DNA of 64,000 bases from Elusimicrobiota bacterium (GCA_016196755.1 JACPXC010000007.1:186001-250000); one strand, 5' to 3'; numbered from the stretch's first letter, positions 17,147-26,591 are shown. Notes: a model not told the origin generated them from the sequence alone. Numbers and translations: made by a program.

Positions 17147-18894
17147 CACATCCCCGAGACCCGCATCTGCATGGGCTGGCGCAAGAGCCAGAGGCTGAAC
17201 ACGCTGAAGGCGACCGTCGAGGCCAGCATCGGCAACTGGGCCGAAAACGCGCCGGCGGGGGCGAGGCGCCGGGCCGCGCGGTCGGTGACCCAGAGACTGT
17301 AGACGTGCCCGACGATGACGAGCAGGAGCTGGATGGCCCACAGCCCTTCCAGCGTGATGAGCGGCGCCGGCCGCCACGCCGCCGTGCCCAACAAGTCCCA
17401 GCCCCAGCCCAGCGGGTCCGAGGCGAGGCGCACGAGCTTCGGCCCCTCCATCAGGAAATGCTCGGCGTTATGGGCCAGGTGATAGAAGAGCGCGATGGGC
17501 AAGAGCGCGTAGGCGTAGCGGACGAAGAGCTCGCCGTAGGGACGCCCCCCCGACCGCGCCTGCGCGGCTTTGACGAGGACGGCGTAGAGCGCCGCCGGCA
17601 GGCCGAGCATCAAGGTCATCAGGACGCTGAAGGCCGTCCGGTAGCCGACGCCCCATGCGCCCTCGAGGCCCGACACCCAGGCCGGCCAGGCGGGCGTCAT
17701 CGTCAGCCCGTGGAAACCCGTCATCGCCAGAAGCACGAGCGCCAGCCAGGCCTCGTCGGCCCGGGGCTTTCCTTCGACGGCGAGGTCCGCGCCCCAGGGC
17801 CGCAGGCGTAGGGCCATGTTGTCGTGCGGACAGGTCTTGAAGCACTCCGCGCAGAGCGTGCAGTAGGTGTTGAGCGTCATCGTCCGGGGGAACTCGAAGG
17901 TCGGGCAGCCGGCGCCCTTGTCGCTGCCCCTGTAGCAGTCCTGCGTCCGGCATGACGCGCAGACGGCGGCGTCCTTCGCCCGCGCCTCGACGCTCGAGAA
18001 CATCGCATAGAGCCCCGAGACCCGCCCGACCAGGCAGCCGTAACGGCAGAACGACTTCCTCTCGAAGAGGAAAGCGGAGCCGGCCGCCATCGCGAGCATG
18101 GCCAGCGCCACCCAGGCCGTCGCGCGCGGGATGAGCGTGACGCCCGCCCCGAGCTCCACCCAGGTCAGCGCCAAAAACAGCGCCACGGCCGGCCAGATGC
18201 TGCGCGCCCAGCGCGGCCAGGGGAGGTCCAAGCCCCGCCCCCCAGCCGCCCAACCGGCCAGCGCGTCCCAAGGGCAGACCGTGCACCAGGCCTTCCCGGC
18301 GAAGAGGATGAGGAAGATGAGGCCCGCCCACCACACGGTCCAGGTCAGGAGCGGGGCGATGTTCATCGCCGGGCTCTGGTCCCCGAAGAGCCCGGCGACG
18401 ATGATGCCGACGAAGGCACTCGCCATCAAGGCGCGGGAGGTTTCAAGGAGCACCCGGGACTTGAGGGCCGCGCGCACGCCGGGAAGCTCGGTGAGGTCGA
18501 AGCGAGAGGCGAGCGCCCCCCCTCCGCCCCGGCGGCCGGCCAGCTCGAAAAGGCCGAAGGAGAGCACGATGACGAAGGCCACCCCGGCCTGGAACATCCA
18601 GGTCGGCAGGCCGCGCATCGTGTGCTCCTCCGGGGCGGCGGGCGCCGCCGGCGCTAGCGCCGCGGGGTCCTTGTCGAACTCCGCCTTGCAGGACGACGAA
18701 CAGAAGTAGAACGTCCGGCCGCCGAACTCGGAGCGCGCCTCGACGCCGCGCCGCACCTCCATCGCGCACATGGGGTCGACCGCCGTGCCGGAGACTTCTC
18801 CGCCTTGGCGCGCCCAGTCGAGGGCGACGAGGGCCAGCAGGAGCGCTAGGGTGGCCCAAGGCAGCGCGAGCGCCCAGCGCGGCTTAAGCGACAC
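17146..18894 (-). CDS. YHS-domain/NapH-NosR-like membrane polyferredoxin
   Basis: 582 residues. One N-terminal membrane helix is followed by a YHS/TRASH-type metal site (DPMCAMEV, then FYFCSSSCKAEFDKDP) at about residues 40-80. A polytopic region with CxxxCP-type sites comes next (KAWCTVCPWDAL near 205, FCRYGCLVGRV near 290), then Cys groups near 315-360 (CASCRTQDC; CTLCAECFKTCPHDN). About six more helices complete it. The middle resembles NapH, NosR and CcoG-like electron-transfer proteins. The YHS domain suggests metal sensing or copper/iron handling on the same chain. GTG start at 18894, overlapping napH by 11 bases. Exact partner unknown. Confidence 0.75.
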   Translation of the reverse strand: MSLKPRWALALPWATLALLLALVALDWARQGGEVSGTAVDPMCAMEVRRGVEARSEFGGRTFYFCSSSCKAEFDKDPAALAPAAPAAPEEHTMRGLPTWMFQAGVAFVIVLSFGLFELAGRRGGGGALASRFDLTELPGVRAALKSRVLLETSRALMASAFVGIIVAGLFGDQSPAMNIAPLLTWTVWWAGLIFLILFAGKAWCTVCPWDALAGWAAGGRGLDLPWPRWARSIWPAVALFLALTWVELGAGVTLIPRATAWVALAMLAMAAGSAFLFERKSFCRYGCLVGRVSGLYAMFSSVEARAKDAAVCASCRTQDCYRGSDKGAGCPTFEFPRTMTLNTYCTLCAECFKTCPHDNMALRLRPWGADLAVEGKPRADEAWLALVLLAMTGFHGLTMTPAWPAWVSGLEGAWGVGYRTAFSVLMTLMLGLPAALYAVLVKAAQARSGGRPYGELFVRYAYALLPIALFYHLAHNAEHFLMEGPKLVRLASDPLGWGWDLLGTAAWRPAPLITLEGLWAIQLLLVIVGHVYSLWVTDRAARRLAPAGAFSAQLPMLASTVAFSVFSLWLLRQPMQMRVSGM

Positions 18895-20428
18895 CGCGGG
18901 CCTCCCGGCGCGCCTTCTTGATGCGGACCGCGCGGACCACGACGAAGAACAGGCCGAAGGCGCCGGCCCCGAGCCCCAAGCCCTTCCACGGGCTCGGCGG
19001 GTCGCCGACGACGATGGGAAAGCGCAGGGTGGAGGCGACCCCTCCCGCTCTCAGATGCAAGGTGAGCTCGTAGTTGCCGTCGCGCGGATAGACGAGGGCG
19101 AACTTCTGGAGGGTCCCGTTTGGGCGGCTCAGCTCCGGGCCGTAGAAGGTGCGCGGGCCCGCCAGCGCGCGGACCTCGGCGGCCTCGAGGCGCATCTCCC
19201 CTTCATAGACCCGCCCGCTCTCCGGCTCCCAGGCGTAGACCGTCACGTCGGCGCGCACGCCGGGCTTGGGACGTCCGGGATACCCGGTGAGCTGGATCTC
19301 CCATTCCCCGACCTTCTCGACGAGCTTGAGGACGGGGGCCTGGGGCCATTCCTTCTCGTAGGCGTAGTGCGGGATGCCCAGGATGTGGTGCGCGGCGGCG
19401 GGCGCGGCCATGAGGATGAGCGCCGCCAGCGGCGCGACGGCCTTCGCCGAGACGCGGACCTTGAGCGCATCGGTCGGGCAGGCGTCGAGACAGGCCAAGC
19501 AGTTGTCGCACTCCATGCCCGTCCGGTCGGTCATGGGACTCAGTCCCATCGGGCAGACCTTGTCGCAGAGCAGGCAGTCGATGCAGGCCGCCTTGACGCG
19601 CGCGACGCGCACCAGTCGGAAGCGCCCCAGGAGGGAGTAGAGCGCCCCGCCGGGGCAGAGCGCGCGGCACCAGAAACCCGGCGCCACGGCCGCTTCGAGG
19701 ATGACCAGGAGCCCCAGGAAAAGCGTCCCCGCCCCGAGCGCCTGCCAAGGGACCCCGAAGAGGTCGGCCTCGGCCCGGTCGAACCAGGCCTGGAAGAGCG
19801 CGTGCGACTCCCTGCCGACCAGGGCGGGCGGATAGAGGTGGTGCAGCAGCGGCAGCCCCGTGAGGAGCGCCGCCAGCAAGCCCATGGCCAGCACCGCGTA
19901 CTTGTCGGCCCGCGAGAGCTCCACCGACAGCGGCTTGAGCTCGAGGAAGACGAGGAGCTTCCTGAGCTGCCGCGCCAACGCCGACAGGAGGCCCATCGGG
20001 CAGACCCAGGCGCAGTAGACCCGCCCCAGCAGCAAGGTCGCCAGCAGCGGGACGGCCAGCCCGGTCAGGAGGGCCGTCCGCAGGCCGCGCGAGGAGGCCG
20101 CGCTCTCCGCCCCGGCGAGGAGGTCCGTCAGCGAGACGCCGAAGACACGCGCCGACCAGGCCGAGCCGTAGAGGTGGCGTGCGCGCGCGATGAGCCGTTT
20201 GCGGGGGCGGCGGCCTTCGACCCCGCCCTCCTCCCACCTAAGGCCCAGGCCTAGTCCCGCCTCGGCCGTCTTGAGCCAGCGCCCGACGGCCTTGCCCTCG
20301 AATGACTTCTCCATCTTCTCGTAGGAGCGCGCCGACATGTAATGCTCGTAGCGGGCCACGACGGGCGCCATCAAGATGGCGCCCAGGATCGCGAGCTGGA
20401 CGGCACGGCGCGCCCACCAATACTTCAC
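18884..20428 (-). CDS. napH: NapH-like membrane ferredoxin with extra C-terminal periplasmic domain
   Basis: 514 residues. Membrane helices carry the NapH-type CAWCPMG-like sites (VYCAWVCPMG near residue 115 and CRALCPGGALYSLL near 235). Two 4Fe-4S motifs follow (CIDCLLCDKVCP, CDNCLACLDACP at about 260-300). The C-terminal ~190 residues begin with a new hydrophobic segment, then AHHILGIPHYAYEKEWPQ and a beta-rich part. This resembles FixH/YtkA-type periplasmic domains and ends in a last helix. Quinol oxidation coupled to NapG and NapA is the family role. GTG start overlaps napG by GTGA; the longer track start covers napG out of frame. Confidence 0.8.
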   Translation of the reverse strand: MKYWWARRAVQLAILGAILMAPVVARYEHYMSARSYEKMEKSFEGKAVGRWLKTAEAGLGLGLRWEEGGVEGRRPRKRLIARARHLYGSAWSARVFGVSLTDLLAGAESAASSRGLRTALLTGLAVPLLATLLLGRVYCAWVCPMGLLSALARQLRKLLVFLELKPLSVELSRADKYAVLAMGLLAALLTGLPLLHHLYPPALVGRESHALFQAWFDRAEADLFGVPWQALGAGTLFLGLLVILEAAVAPGFWCRALCPGGALYSLLGRFRLVRVARVKAACIDCLLCDKVCPMGLSPMTDRTGMECDNCLACLDACPTDALKVRVSAKAVAPLAALILMAAPAAAHHILGIPHYAYEKEWPQAPVLKLVEKVGEWEIQLTGYPGRPKPGVRADVTVYAWEPESGRVYEGEMRLEAAEVRALAGPRTFYGPELSRPNGTLQKFALVYPRDGNYELTLHLRAGGVASTLRFPIVVGDPPSPWKGLGLGAGAFGLFFVVVRAVRIKKARREARGVA

Positions 20429-21054
20429 GCGGTCACTCTCCCCGCCTTGATGGTGATGGCCTGCGGATAGCGTACGCAGACCCGCTCGCAGAGCCCGCAG
20501 CCCACGCAGTACTCGGGGTCCACCATCGGTTGCTCGTGCATCCCGGCCTTGAGAGCCTTGCCAGGGAACGGGCAGGCGCGGATGCAGACGCCGCAGCAGG
20601 CCGTGGTGTAGGAGAAGCACAAGTTCTTGTCCACGACCGCCGTGCCCATGGCGACATGCTCTTGGACGGCCGCCGGCTCCTTCTTGATGAGCTTGAGCGC
20701 CCCCGTCGGGCAGGCCTCGCCGCAACGCAAGACGTCCCCGGGGTCGCTCTGGCACAGGTTGCAGGCCTGCAGGCGGGGGAAGATGACGGGGGTGCCCTCC
20801 TCCCCCCTCCCCGGGGTCATCGAGAAGCGACGCCCCGACTCCTTGGTGAAGGTCTGGATGGCCTGGTTGGGGCAGGCGTCGTTGCAGCGCGCGCAACGGA
20901 TGCACAAGGCCAGAAATTCGGCCTCGGCCCGCGCCCCCGGAGGCCGGACGGCCCGGGCGGGCGCGGCGGCCGGGCGCGCCATCACGCCCGCGCCGGCCAG
21001 GGCCGCCGCCGCGGCCGCCGCGTTGATGAGCAGGTCCCGCCGGCTGAGCTCCAT
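20425..21054 (-). CDS. napG: NapG-like periplasmic Fe-S protein
   Basis: 209 residues with a twin-arginine signal (LSRRDLLINAAAAAAALAG). Four Cys clusters follow: CIRCARCNDACP, CNLCQSDPGDVLRCGEACP, CFSYTTACCGVCIRACP and CVGCGLCERVC. This agrees with NapG, which passes quinol-derived electrons to the nitrate reductase. GGGAGAAC precedes the ATG. It directly follows napA with a 7-base gap and overlaps napH. Confidence 0.87.
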   Translation of the reverse strand: MELSRRDLLINAAAAAAALAGAGVMARPAAAPARAVRPPGARAEAEFLALCIRCARCNDACPNQAIQTFTKESGRRFSMTPGRGEEGTPVIFPRLQACNLCQSDPGDVLRCGEACPTGALKLIKKEPAAVQEHVAMGTAVVDKNLCFSYTTACCGVCIRACPFPGKALKAGMHEQPMVDPEYCVGCGLCERVCVRYPQAITIKAGRVTA

Positions 21055-21061
21055 GTTCTCC

Positions 21062-23812
21062 CTAGACGATCTTCTCGAGGCGCGCGGCGATCTTCTTGTA
21101 GTCGGCCTGTCCCGACACCGGGTCCCAGGCGCGGTGGCTGACCGCGTTGACGAGCCAGCGGTTCTTCTCCGGTTCCGCGCTGTCGGCGATCGAGAGGTTC
21201 CAGGGGCTGAACATGTACCCCGGCGGGACCTCGGTGCGGGCGGGCTTCACCATCGAGCCGGTGCCGATCGAGACGCGCGCCTCGTAGGAGCCGCGGCGCG
21301 TCACGATGCGCACCCGCTCGCCGTCCTCGAGCCCGTAGCGATGGGCGTCGACGTCGTTGACCTCGACGTACTGTTCGGGCACGAGGCGCTTGGTGGTCGC
21401 GCCCTGGATGGTCTTGGCGCTGTGAAAGTGCTCGTAGACGATTCCCAGCCCCAGCCACATCGGGTACTTGTTCTCGCGCGTCGCTTCCGCCAAGCCCTTC
21501 GTCGCATCGTCATAGAACTCCAGGTCCGGCAATTCCGGCATCAGCGCGTTGTCGCGCGCGGCAATCAGCAGGTCCATGTTGTCCATCATGAAGGTCTGTT
21601 CCTCGGCGGCGGCCAGGATCTCCTTGTTGGTCGCCCCCTCGCGCACCTTGAGGCCCACCCCCTCGCCGAAGCTCATGAGCTTGCCCGTGATCTCCTTGAG
21701 GCGCGCATAGTCCTGCTCGCAGAGCTTGAACCTGGCCCTCCCGCCCGGCAGGGCGAACTCCCCGTAGGGTTTTCCGGCCCACTTCTCCTGTCCCATATAG
21801 CGCCGCGGCGTGCCCCCGGCCTTGGCCGACTCATAGGTGCCGGCGGGCCACTGAAGGCCTCTCAGGCGGCGGAGCTGCTCGTAGAGCCCGATCCCGTCTC
21901 GTTTCTCCACCTCGAGCATGCCGGAGAGGTCGGCGTCGGAACCCTTGGAGGCCTTCACGATGTCCCGGAACACTTCCTCGGGGTCGTAGAACTTCTGGCC
22001 GTATTTGTTCTTGAGCTTCTTCTTGTAGGGGAAGATCTTCTCGACGTCGAGGCCGAGCAGCTTGCCCACCGACTTGGCCTTGTCGATGGCCAGGTCCATG
22101 TCGGGGAGGGCCTCGACGAGCGGCTGGCCCTTCTCGTTTCGCGCGACGCTGACGCCGTCGTTGACGTAGAGGCGGCGCTCGGACTGGATGTAGACCCCCC
22201 CCGTCCACTCCCCCCAGGTCATCGCCGGGAAGATGACGTCGGCGTAGAGGTTGTTGGGCGCGTGGCGGTAGATCTCCTGCACGACGACGAACATCTTTGT
22301 CAGCGCGGGGCGCACGAGGGTGTTCAAGTCCGGCATGTGGATGTGGGTGGTATAGATCCAGAACATCGCGTCCAGGTCGCCCTTCAAGGCCCGCTCCATG
22401 AGCGGGATGACCATCGTGGGCTTGTGCTTGAAGGTGAGGTCCAGGCGCCCCGCCGGCAGACGCCAGGCGTCGTTGATATGCTTGCGCCAGAGCTCGTGGT
22501 CGAGACCCTTATTGAAGGGGAGTCGCCCCGTCAGGCCGCCCATGAGCCGCTCCGACATCGCATTGGGCTGCCCGGTCTGGGAATGCGTGCCGCAGCCAGG
22601 CCGCCCGACGTTTCCGGTCAAGAGATGGAGGTTGATGATGCTGATGGTGTTGTGCTGCCCGTGGAGCATCTGGTTGTAGCCGATGCCCCAGAACGTGAGG
22701 ACGCCGCCCTTCCCCTTCTTGCGGCCCTTAAGCGAGGCCTCCGCCCAGGCCTTTCCGACGGCCTCGATCTGCTCTACGGTGACCCGGCTCCGGTCGACCA
22801 CCTTGAGACGCTCGATTACCTGCGCCGGCGAGTAGCGGGCCTTGACGCCCTCCACGTACTCGCGCCAGCCCGTCGTATACCGGTCGAGCCAGGCGTCGGG
22901 CATCACCGCCTCGGGGTGCTTGGTCAGCACGACGTACGCGATGGCGTTGAGATACGAGATGTCGCCGTTTAGCGTGGCGAAGTGGTGGGAGTCGCGCGGG
23001 TTGATGTCTTCTAAGCCCTGCACCGAGCCCGTGCGGCGCGGGTCGGAGACGAGGGTGGGGATGCCTTTCAGACGCTTGTGGTCGGCCACGCGCCAGTAAA
23101 GGATGGGATGCGCCTCTCGCGCGTTGTGGCCCCAGAAGGTGATGAAGTCCGCCAGTTCGATGTCGTCGTAGGAGGTGGGCGGGGTGTCCGAGCCGTAGGA
23201 GTGGAAATACCCCGTCGCGGCCGAGGTCATGCACATGCGCGCGTTGGCCTCGATCGAGTTCGAGCCGATGACGCCCTTCATCAGCACGTTTTCGATCCAC
23301 TGCGCTTCCATCGTGAGTTGGCCCGAGCCGTTCAAGGCCACGGCGTTGCCGCCCTTGGCCTTGATGATCTCGGCCGTGCGCTCGGCGACGATGTGCTCGG
23401 CCTCCTCGTAGGTGACCCGCCGGAATACCGAGTCGTCGAACCGGCCCTTGGTCTCCGAGACATGGCCGCGCAGGGGGTCCGACATGTCCTTGCGCACCAG
23501 ACAGTACTCCAGCCTGTCCTTATAGATGGGCTCGTTGGCGTTGAGCCCCTTGATGCACTGCACGCCCTTGTTGGTCGGATGTTCCTTGTCGGGCACCATC
23601 CCGACGATGGTGTCGCCCTCGACCTGGATGACAGTCCCGCAGCCCACGCCGCAGTAGGGGCACTGCGCCAGGAGCTCCCGGCGCAGGGGGCCGCCGCGCG
23701 GAAGGTCCTGCGCCGAGACGAACTCCCCGGGATAGAGCGCGTGGAAGCCCGCCGCGGCCGCCGCGGTCCCGGCGCCCTTTAGGAAATCCTTGCGCGAGAG
23801 CTTGTCGTCCAT
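21062..23812 (-). CDS. napA: Periplasmic nitrate reductase catalytic subunit NapA
   Basis: 916 residues. The N-terminal CPYCGVGC...C motif (about residues 49-83) binds the proximal 4Fe-4S cluster. NARMCMTSAA near residue 190 supplies a Cys Mo ligand as in NapA, not the Asp of NarG. The bis-MGD dinucleotide-binding segments and C-terminal cap are present. The signal reads SRKDFLKG, so the second Tat arginine is lysine. It is longer than E. coli NapA (828). Reduces nitrate to nitrite in the periplasm. No napB, napC, napD or napE is nearby; NapGH-type proteins and complex III cytochromes follow it instead. AGGAGAGG precedes the ATG. A related periplasmic Mo enzyme with another substrate is possible but less likely. 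Confidence 0.85.
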   Translation of the reverse strand: MDDKLSRKDFLKGAGTAAAAAGFHALYPGEFVSAQDLPRGGPLRRELLAQCPYCGVGCGTVIQVEGDTIVGMVPDKEHPTNKGVQCIKGLNANEPIYKDRLEYCLVRKDMSDPLRGHVSETKGRFDDSVFRRVTYEEAEHIVAERTAEIIKAKGGNAVALNGSGQLTMEAQWIENVLMKGVIGSNSIEANARMCMTSAATGYFHSYGSDTPPTSYDDIELADFITFWGHNAREAHPILYWRVADHKRLKGIPTLVSDPRRTGSVQGLEDINPRDSHHFATLNGDISYLNAIAYVVLTKHPEAVMPDAWLDRYTTGWREYVEGVKARYSPAQVIERLKVVDRSRVTVEQIEAVGKAWAEASLKGRKKGKGGVLTFWGIGYNQMLHGQHNTISIINLHLLTGNVGRPGCGTHSQTGQPNAMSERLMGGLTGRLPFNKGLDHELWRKHINDAWRLPAGRLDLTFKHKPTMVIPLMERALKGDLDAMFWIYTTHIHMPDLNTLVRPALTKMFVVVQEIYRHAPNNLYADVIFPAMTWGEWTGGVYIQSERRLYVNDGVSVARNEKGQPLVEALPDMDLAIDKAKSVGKLLGLDVEKIFPYKKKLKNKYGQKFYDPEEVFRDIVKASKGSDADLSGMLEVEKRDGIGLYEQLRRLRGLQWPAGTYESAKAGGTPRRYMGQEKWAGKPYGEFALPGGRARFKLCEQDYARLKEITGKLMSFGEGVGLKVREGATNKEILAAAEEQTFMMDNMDLLIAARDNALMPELPDLEFYDDATKGLAEATRENKYPMWLGLGIVYEHFHSAKTIQGATTKRLVPEQYVEVNDVDAHRYGLEDGERVRIVTRRGSYEARVSIGTGSMVKPARTEVPPGYMFSPWNLSIADSAEPEKNRWLVNAVSHRAWDPVSGQADYKKIAARLEKIV

Positions 23813-23827
23813 GGTCCTCTCCTTGCC

Positions 23828-25111
23828 CTAGAAGTCCAGCGTCGCCTGCAGGAACGCCCAGTCCCGGGCTTTCCCGCCCGCCTTCGCCCGCACGAAGCTC
23901 GAGGCGAAGAAGCGCGAGACCCCGAACCAGAGCTTGAGCGCGCCCCGCACCTGAGTCCTCATGTGGAGGTCCAACTCGTGGCCGACCTCGTTGCCCGAGA
24001 GGCCGGCGTTGTCGCGCGCGATGGCGGCCATGCCGGCGTTGTACCAGGCGTCCTTGGCCTGCGCGGTGCGGAAGTAGTGGTAGTCGAGCGCCAACGTCGT
24101 GCCCGGAGCCGGCGTCCCCGACACCGAGAGCTTGAGCGCGTGGCCGTTCTTCCACGAGAAGGCGTCCTGGTAGCCTTGCAGGGCGTGCCCGAACGGAAAC
24201 AGCGGGTCAAAGGTCTGGACCTTGTCGTCGGCGGGGTTCGTGTCGCCCGAGGCGTAGTCGTACTCCGCCCCGAGGCGGGGCTTCCAGCGGGCATCGAAGG
24301 TCCAACCGCCCGTCAGCGCCCCCGCCCAGGCCCGGACCGGCATCCCCGCCTTGCGGCCGAACTGCCACGCCGCCTCGGCCGAGTAGTCCGCCGCCCCGGC
24401 CTTGCCCTTGGCGCGGGCCCCCAACGTTCGGTCCGAGAGGTTCCCCTTGTCGGCCCGGACCTCCGAGACCTGGCCCTCGTTGCCGAAGTCGCGGCCGAGC
24501 AGATAGGCGTCGAGCTCGTGGTCGGCCACCGCCCTGCAGGACCCGTAGAGGCCCCAGAAGTTCTGGTCGCGCCGCGCGCTTGAGGCCTCCTTGACGTTCG
24601 TGAGGAACGCGTCCACCGTCGAGGACGGCAGGCGGACCCGCAGGAGCAGGCCGTCCCAGGACCGCCCCACGACCGACCAATCCAGGGGGCTTATGAGGCG
24701 CTGGTCGCCGTATTTGAGCTCCATGCGGCCCACCGTCAGGTCCACCGGCCGCCCGAACAGGTCCGCCACCGTGAGGTGGCCCTGGTGCAGGTCGGTCAGG
24801 TTGTCGTTGGCCGCGACGCTCGTCTCCTGACCGGCGACGCGCGAATCCTGGAGCTGGATGTAGGCCGTCATCCCCGCGGCGGGCTTCGCCTGCATCCACA
24901 GCCGCGTGCGCAAGGACAGCGAGTCCTTCCCCCGCCGCGTGGGAACGGAGGTGTAGGCCTCGAGATTCGTCGCCTCGTACTGCGAGCGCAGCTGGCCGCC
25001 GAACGACAGCTCTTTGGCCGGCCCTCCCTCGGCGCTCGCGCCGGCGGCCAGAGCCGCCGAAACCGCCGCCGCTAGAACCGCCCTCAGCGTCCCCTCAGCC
25101 GGGGTGCGCAT
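23828..25111 (-). CDS. Outer-membrane beta-barrel porin, alginate-export-like
   Basis: 427 residues. A signal peptide (cleavage probably after AAGASA, residue 27) is followed by alternating beta strands (LSFGGQLRSQYEATN, TRLWMQAKPAAGMTAYIQLQDS, DLTVGRMELKYGDQRL). It ends in Phe (ATLDF) as outer-membrane barrels do. The strand pattern is that of the alginate_exp/porin group. It overlaps the hemerythrin gene by 17 bases and precedes napA, so nitrate or nitrite passage is a reasonable guess. Confidence 0.75.
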   Translation of the reverse strand: MRTPAEGTLRAVLAAAVSAALAAGASAEGGPAKELSFGGQLRSQYEATNLEAYTSVPTRRGKDSLSLRTRLWMQAKPAAGMTAYIQLQDSRVAGQETSVAANDNLTDLHQGHLTVADLFGRPVDLTVGRMELKYGDQRLISPLDWSVVGRSWDGLLLRVRLPSSTVDAFLTNVKEASSARRDQNFWGLYGSCRAVADHELDAYLLGRDFGNEGQVSEVRADKGNLSDRTLGARAKGKAGAADYSAEAAWQFGRKAGMPVRAWAGALTGGWTFDARWKPRLGAEYDYASGDTNPADDKVQTFDPLFPFGHALQGYQDAFSWKNGHALKLSVSGTPAPGTTLALDYHYFRTAQAKDAWYNAGMAAIARDNAGLSGNEVGHELDLHMRTQVRGALKLWFGVSRFFASSFVRAKAGGKARDWAFLQATLDF

Positions 25112-25577
25112 GGCAGCAGCAGGCGTAGCGCTCCTCGGGGATGGCGGCCATCGCCTTCTCGACCTTCTCGAGCTCGCCGGCCTCGAGGCTCTGGTCGATG
25201 GCGGGATAGAGGATCTCCTCCTCCTTCATGTTGTGGTCCTTGAGGACGTGCAGCAGGGCGTTCTCCTCGTCGTCGCTCTCCGGGTCGGCGGCGCGCACCT
25301 TCTCGTGGAGGGCGTCGAGGTGCCCCTTGATGACGCGGTGCTCCTGGCGCATGACCGCGGTGGGACCCATCCCTTGCATCCCGGTCTTCTCCTCGAAGAG
25401 CGGGAAGAGCACGTCCTCCTCCCAGACGATGTGGCGCGTCAGGCCCTTGAGGAACAGCTTGAAGTTCTCCTTGGCGGCCGGGTAGTCCTTGCGCTTTAAG
25501 GTCTGAAACTCGATGAACAGCGCGTCTAGCCTGTCGTGGTCCGCCTCGAAGAAGTCGCGTACGCTCGCCATTCCCAT
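25095..25577 (-). CDS. Hemerythrin HHE-domain protein
   Basis: 160 residues of four-helix-bundle type with di-iron ligand motifs in order: DHDRLDALF (about residue 13), HIVWEEDVLFP (about 49), QEHRVIKGHLD (about 78) and KDHNMKEEEILYP (about 113). The C-terminus is unusual, with CCCHAHPG as a possible extra metal or thiol site. GGAGG five bases before the ATG at 25577 decides the start over the ATG at 25589. Hemerythrins bind O2 or NO, which would suit a nitrate-respiring operon. First gene of the Nap/complex III run. Confidence 0.88.
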   Translation of the reverse strand: MGMASVRDFFEADHDRLDALFIEFQTLKRKDYPAAKENFKLFLKGLTRHIVWEEDVLFPLFEEKTGMQGMGPTAVMRQEHRVIKGHLDALHEKVRAADPESDDEENALLHVLKDHNMKEEEILYPAIDQSLEAGELEKVEKAMAAIPEERYACCCHAHPG

Positions 25578-25619
25578 CGCATCCTCCATATCCGGATGAA
25601 ACTGTCGGGATTAAGAGTT

Positions 25620-25633
25620 GCAACACTCTTTCC
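25620..25633 (-). promoter_or_regulatory. Degenerate sigma-54-type element upstream of the Nap/complex III operon
   Basis: Minus strand GGAAAGAGTGTTGC retains GG-N10-GC but has GGAA where the other sites have GGCA. Predicted +1 near 25608 gives a ~30-base leader with GGAGG before the hemerythrin ATG, an orthodox arrangement. Confidence 0.5.
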
Positions 25634-25649
25634 TCCGGGCGGACCGCTC

Positions 25650-26591
25650 TCAGTAGGAGAATCGGTAGCCGAAGCCCGTGCGCAGGGCGTAGCCGGAGAC
25701 GATCTGGAAGCCATTGACGCGCTGATAGATCGGGAGCTGGACCGCCGCCGAGAACGTCCAGGAGCCGCGCGGCGCGAACTCGAGGCCCGGGGAGACCAAC
25801 AGCGCCTCGCCGCCGGTGTTGGCGGTCTCCTCGCGCGTCGCGCCCCCAAAATCTCGCGCGCGCAGGACGACGTTGGCCTGGAGCATGGCGCTCAGGCGGC
25901 GCGCCGGAGGGAGGCTCCCTCCCGCGTGGAGCATCGTCACGTCGCCCAGGCGATAGCCCTTCTCCCCGGGACCGTTGAAGCGCCGCGTCGCGCTGGCGAA
26001 CAGGCCCCCGCGCCCGACGGGACGCTGCCAGACGATGCTCAGAGTCGCGTCATAGGATCCGCTGCCGGGCAGCACCCCGGCCTCGGCCGGGGCCCCGGCC
26101 GCGTTGACGGCGCCGTCGCGGCCGGTCGGCAGCTCGGTCCCAGCGGCCAAAGACAGCGCCGCGCCCCGCGGCGAGCGCCAGAAGGCATAGCGCGCCTCCA
26201 ACAGCGCGTCGCCCAGCCCCGATACGGACCAGGCCTCGGGGACCCGGCCCCCGCGGTGGTTATGGATGTGGCCGTGCGCGCGGTCGATGAGCGGCAACTG
26301 CGCCGACACGCTCCAGTCCCGCGTCAGCCCCACCGCCGCGCTCAGCCGGTGGACCCGCGTCGTCGAGTAGACCTCGTCGTGGTGCCCCCCCTTCACGCCG
26401 GAGGGCGCCGCTCCCCGGCCGGCCCAGCGCCGGTCTTGGGGCGCGAACTCGAACTCGTAGCCCAGGCGCACCGACCGGGCCGCGCGCGGGACGGCGCCCG
26501 AGGCCTCCAGCTCGCAGGAGGAGGCGCCGCAGGAGGCCCGCGCCGGGGAGGCGGCCAGCGCCGCGATCAGGACTCCGAGAAGCGGGGCCAT
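25650..26591 (-). CDS. Outer-membrane beta-barrel protein of the nos operon
   Basis: 313 residues with a signal peptide (APLLGVLIAALAASPARA) and beta-barrel strands (LGYEFEFAPQDRR, WSVSAQLPLIDR, ATLSIVWQRPVG). The C-terminus is RFSY, with an aromatic last residue. Histidines are concentrated near GGHHDEVYSTTRVHR and HGHIHNH, which could bind metal, perhaps copper for NosZ. The pattern recalls MetA-type barrels. I start at the ATG at 26591, overlapping the preceding gene by 25 bases; the longer track frame is read-through. Last gene of the nos run. Confidence 0.7.
   Translation of the reverse strand: MAPLLGVLIAALAASPARASCGASSCELEASGAVPRAARSVRLGYEFEFAPQDRRWAGRGAAPSGVKGGHHDEVYSTTRVHRLSAAVGLTRDWSVSAQLPLIDRAHGHIHNHRGGRVPEAWSVSGLGDALLEARYAFWRSPRGAALSLAAGTELPTGRDGAVNAAGAPAEAGVLPGSGSYDATLSIVWQRPVGRGGLFASATRRFNGPGEKGYRLGDVTMLHAGGSLPPARRLSAMLQANVVLRARDFGGATREETANTGGEALLVSPGLEFAPRGSWTFSAAVQLPIYQRVNGFQIVSGYALRTGFGYRFSY

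Noticed and set aside
20627-22972. 781-aa plus-strand ORF
   Set aside because: Antisense of napA and napG, which have clear catalytic motifs.
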